A stretch of DNA of 25,114 nt from contig DASYRG010000036.1 in assembly GCA_036004665.1 (NCBI GenBank), forward strand, positions 1-25,114, read 5' to 3'. The position numbers and the translations under genes are program-made. This DNA comes from JACQGZ01 sp036004665 (GTDB taxonomy: Bacteria > Sysuimicrobiota > Sysuimicrobiia > Sysuimicrobiales > Humicultoraceae). Positions 22,663-25,114 of this stretch are shown here, one piece after another. Below the pieces are notes generated by a model that had not been told where the DNA came from, searched no databases, and saw only the letters and a list, made by a program, of their open reading frames with translations. Each line of letters begins with the position of its first letter. The stretch's first letter is position 1.

Positions 22663-25114
22663 ATGACCCAGGTCCGGCGCGATCTCCCCTCTGGTACCGT
22701 CACGCTCCTGTTCACCGATATCGAGGGTTCGACCAAACTCCTGGCCCAGTTGGGTCCTGAGTCGTACGCCGACGCGCTCGCCGCACACCGGCGCGTTCTG
22801 CGTGAAGCCTTCGTCCGCCACGGTGGAGTGGAGGTCGACACACAAGGTGACGCCTTCTTCGTCGCCTTTCCCACCGCGCCCGGTGCGCTCGCCGCGGCGA
22901 GGGAGGCGCAAGAAGCGCTCGCCCGAGGCCCGATCCGGGTGCGCATGGCTCTGCATACCGGGACCCCACACCTCGTGGAGGAGGGATATGTAGGGCAGGA
23001 CGTGCATAAGGGGGCGCGCCTCGCGGCGTCCGGACATGGAGGTCAGGTGTTGCTCTCAAAGGAGACACGTGCGTTCGTTCACGCGGACGTCACCGACCTT
23101 GGAGAGCACCGCCTCAAGGACATTGAAGGACCGGTGTGGATCTTTCAGCTCGGCACGAAGCGCTTCCCACTGCTCAAGACGATCTCGAACACAAACCTTC
23201 CCCGCCCGGCGAGCGCGTTTGTGGGAAGGGAGCGCGAGGTTGTAGAGGTCGTCTCGTTACTCAGGGAGGGTGCCCGCCTGCTCACCCTGACCGGTCCGGG
23301 TGGCTCTGGGAAGACCCGGCTGGCCATCGAGGCAGCCGCCGAACTCGTGCCGGAGTTCAAGGCGGGGGTGTTCTGGGTCGGCCTAGCCTCCCTGAGAGAC
23401 CCTGCGCTCGTCACCGAGACGATCGCCCAGACACTCGGGGCCAAGGACGGTCTGGCCGGCCACATCGGGGAGCGCGAGCTCCTGTTGCTGATCGATAACC
23501 TCGAACAGGTGGTCGACGCTGCGCCGGAGCTCTCGGCGCTCGTCGAGACTTGCCCGAACCTAATGCTCCTCGTTACGAGCAGGGAGCGCTTGCGGGTCGG
23601 GGGCGAAGTCGAGTACCCGGTGCTCCCGCTCGCGGAGCCCGATGCAGTCGACCTCTTCTGCGTCCGGGCCCGCACCGGGCCGGATGAGACCGTCCATCGG
23701 CTCTGCCGGGCGCTGGACAGCCTGCCGCTCGCGATCGAACTCGCTGCCGCGAGGGCAAGCGTCCTCTCGCCGAGGCAGATGCTCGAGCGGGTTTCCGAGC
23801 GCCTGGACCTGCTAAAGGGCAGAAGGGACGCCGCCCCCCGCCAGCAGACACTGCGAGCGACGATCGAATGGTCCTACGACCTGCTGTCAAAGGAAGAGAA
23901 AGTCCTCTTTGGCCGGCTCTCGGTATTTGCCGGCGGCTGCACACTCGACTCCACGGAAGACGTCGCAGGCGCTGACCTCGACCCCCTGCAGTCCCTTGTC
24001 GACAAGAGCCTCATCCGCCACACCGGCGAGCGCTTCTCGATGCTGGAGACGATCCGCGAGTACGCGGCCGAGCGGTTGGAAGAGTCGGGCGAAGCCGAGC
24101 AGCTACGGCGGCGCCACGCCGAGCACTTCCTAGCGCTTGCGGAGGAGGCGGAACCGAACCTGCGTGGGAGCCCGCGCGAGTGGCTCGACCGGCTGGAGAG
24201 CGAGCACGACAATCTCCGAGCAGTGCTGGACTGGCTTGAGGCCTCAGGAGAAAATCAGCTCTCCTTGCGGTTGGCGGGAGTCCTTTCGCGGTTCTGGGCC
24301 ATGAGGGGCCACCTGGCGGAAGGACGGCGTCACCTCGAGAACGCGCTACGGACCGACGAGCAACCGACGGCGGCCCGCGCCAAAGCGCTCAACGGACTGG
24401 CCTTGGTGGCGATCAGTGCTGGGGATGCCGCGACGGGAACGCTTCGTGCCGAGGAGGGACTCACGCTCCATCGCACGCTCCGGGATCCGTGGGGCACCGC
24501 CCACGCCAGTTTCCTGCTCGGCGCCGCCGCCACCGAACTAGCTGACTTTGCCAGGGCGCAGCCACTCCTCGAGGAGAGTCTACGAGTCTTCCGCGAGCTT
24601 GGGGACGAACACTACACGCTGCTGGCCACGCGCGTCCTCGCCTGGACGCACTTTGAGCTCGGTGACCGCGCGCGAGCCCGAGCACTCCATGAGGAGGTCG
24701 TCCGTCGGGCACGGGCGAGTCAGAATGAGCGCATGGCCGCGACGTCGCTCGGTGCACTGGCGGAGTACGCCCTCTACGAGCGCCGGGTCGAGGAGGCCCT
24801 CCCGATGTTGACGGAGAGCACACGCATCTACCGCGACCTCGGTGAGCGCCTCGAGGTCGCCATTAATCTCTGCCGCTTTGCTCGTGCCCTAACGCTCGAG
24901 GGAAGAGCGGCGGCAGCGGCCCAGCTCCTTGCCAGTTCGGAGGCTCTGCATGCGGAGATCGGAGCACGCATGTCTTCATGGGTTGTCCAGATGAACGAAG
25001 GGACGCTCACCACGATCCGCATGCTGCTCGACGAAGCTGCTTTTGCCGCGGCATGGGAGCAAGGCCGGGCGCTGACCACCGACGAGGCCGTGGCCCTCGC
25101 CCTCCATACACTGC
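22663..25114 (+). CDS. Cyclase-STAND ATPase-TPR signalling protein, third copy (cut by window edge)
   Basis: At least 817 residues, open at the right edge. The layout matches copies A and B: class III cyclase (about 10-165; metal Asp19 and Asp63), STAND/NB-ARC-like ATPase (about 190-520; AFVGRERE, Walker A TGPGGSGKT with Lys217, Walker B LLLLIDNLEQV, LPLAIELAAARASVLS, GRLSVFAGGCTLDSTE, RFSMLETIREYAAERL) and TPR repeats from about 545. It is less like A and B than they are like each other: the ATPase is shorter and the linker reads FPLLKTISNTNLPRPA. As in copy A, an Asp (59) stands at the purine-selecting Lys position and His115 replaces Asn before Arg119. It resembles proteins that I associate with actinobacterial genomes, so a separate origin is possible. 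It follows the membrane-protein gene by 28 bases. Confidence 0.88.
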   Translation, partial: MTQVRRDLPSGTVTLLFTDIEGSTKLLAQLGPESYADALAAHRRVLREAFVRHGGVEVDTQGDAFFVAFPTAPGALAAAREAQEALARGPIRVRMALHTGTPHLVEEGYVGQDVHKGARLAASGHGGQVLLSKETRAFVHADVTDLGEHRLKDIEGPVWIFQLGTKRFPLLKTISNTNLPRPASAFVGREREVVEVVSLLREGARLLTLTGPGGSGKTRLAIEAAAELVPEFKAGVFWVGLASLRDPALVTETIAQTLGAKDGLAGHIGERELLLLIDNLEQVVDAAPELSALVETCPNLMLLVTSRERLRVGGEVEYPVLPLAEPDAVDLFCVRARTGPDETVHRLCRALDSLPLAIELAAARASVLSPRQMLERVSERLDLLKGRRDAAPRQQTLRATIEWSYDLLSKEEKVLFGRLSVFAGGCTLDSTEDVAGADLDPLQSLVDKSLIRHTGERFSMLETIREYAAERLEESGEAEQLRRRHAEHFLALAEEAEPNLRGSPREWLDRLESEHDNLRAVLDWLEASGENQLSLRLAGVLSRFWAMRGHLAEGRRHLENALRTDEQPTAARAKALNGLALVAISAGDAATGTLRAEEGLTLHRTLRDPWGTAHASFLLGAAATELADFARAQPLLEESLRVFRELGDEHYTLLATRVLAWTHFELGDRARARALHEEVVRRARASQNERMAATSLGALAEYALYERRVEEALPMLTESTRIYRDLGERLEVAINLCRFARALTLEGRAAAAAQLLASSEALHAEIGARMSSWVVQMNEGTLTTIRMLLDEAAFAAAWEQGRALTTDEAVALALHTL

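Noticed and set aside
22663..25114. LuxR-type transcription regulator (a common label for such ATPases)
   Set aside because: No HTH is seen in the visible part of this copy, and none at the C-termini of copies A and B. The N-terminal domain is a cyclase.

Overview
The window is a GC-rich bacterial chromosome segment, densely packed with genes and showing no sign of plasmid, phage or insertion-sequence content. I see no rRNA, tRNA or CRISPR array, and no gene-free stretch longer than about 200 bases. The gene content suggests an aerobic or microaerobic bacterium: it has System I cytochrome c maturation, an F420-type luciferase-like oxidoreductase, bacterial non-homologous end joining (NHEJ), a cell-wall amidase with a copper-amine-oxidase-like N domain and AMIN domains, and cyclase/STAND/TPR signalling proteins. 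This mix fits deep Terrabacteria-type lineages (Armatimonadota/Sysuimicrobiota, Chloroflexota or actinobacterial relatives). The phylum is inference; no marker gene in the window settles it.

Layout. (1) Positions 1-4943, minus strand: a gene for a membrane protein with a spermidine-synthase-like domain, followed by ccmA-B-C-D-E-F, with ccmF cut by the left edge. The A-B-C-D-E junctions are 4-base stop/start overlaps. (2) 5033-7677: a DUF72 gene on the plus strand, converging with a minus-strand pair made of an SPFH/prohibitin-like membrane protein and an F420-type oxidoreductase. (3) 7678-7876: an intergenic region with several inverted repeats, one of them nested. (4) 7877-11785, plus strand: a compact run of N-acetylmuramoyl-L-alanine amidase, metallo-beta-lactamase-fold hydrolase, RNase PH (rph) and XTP/dITP pyrophosphatase (rdgB). 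(5) 21970 down to 11808, minus strand: one likely operon driven by a near-consensus promoter, in the order ku, DUF72, ligD, and two large paralogous proteins that join a class III nucleotide cyclase domain, a STAND/NB-ARC-like ATPase and TPR repeats. (6) 21993-25114, plus strand: divergent from ku, an unrecognised single-pass membrane protein and a third cyclase-STAND-TPR protein cut by the right edge.

The most interesting feature is region 5-6. A two-gene NHEJ machine (Ku plus a PE-LIG-POL LigD) lies in one transcription unit with a DUF72 protein and two effector-STAND-TPR sensor-like proteins, and a third such protein is divergent beside it. The two in-operon cyclase domains differ at residues that normally set nucleotide choice and transition-state contacts. 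A link between second-messenger signalling and double-strand break repair is a testable hypothesis, not something the sequence proves.
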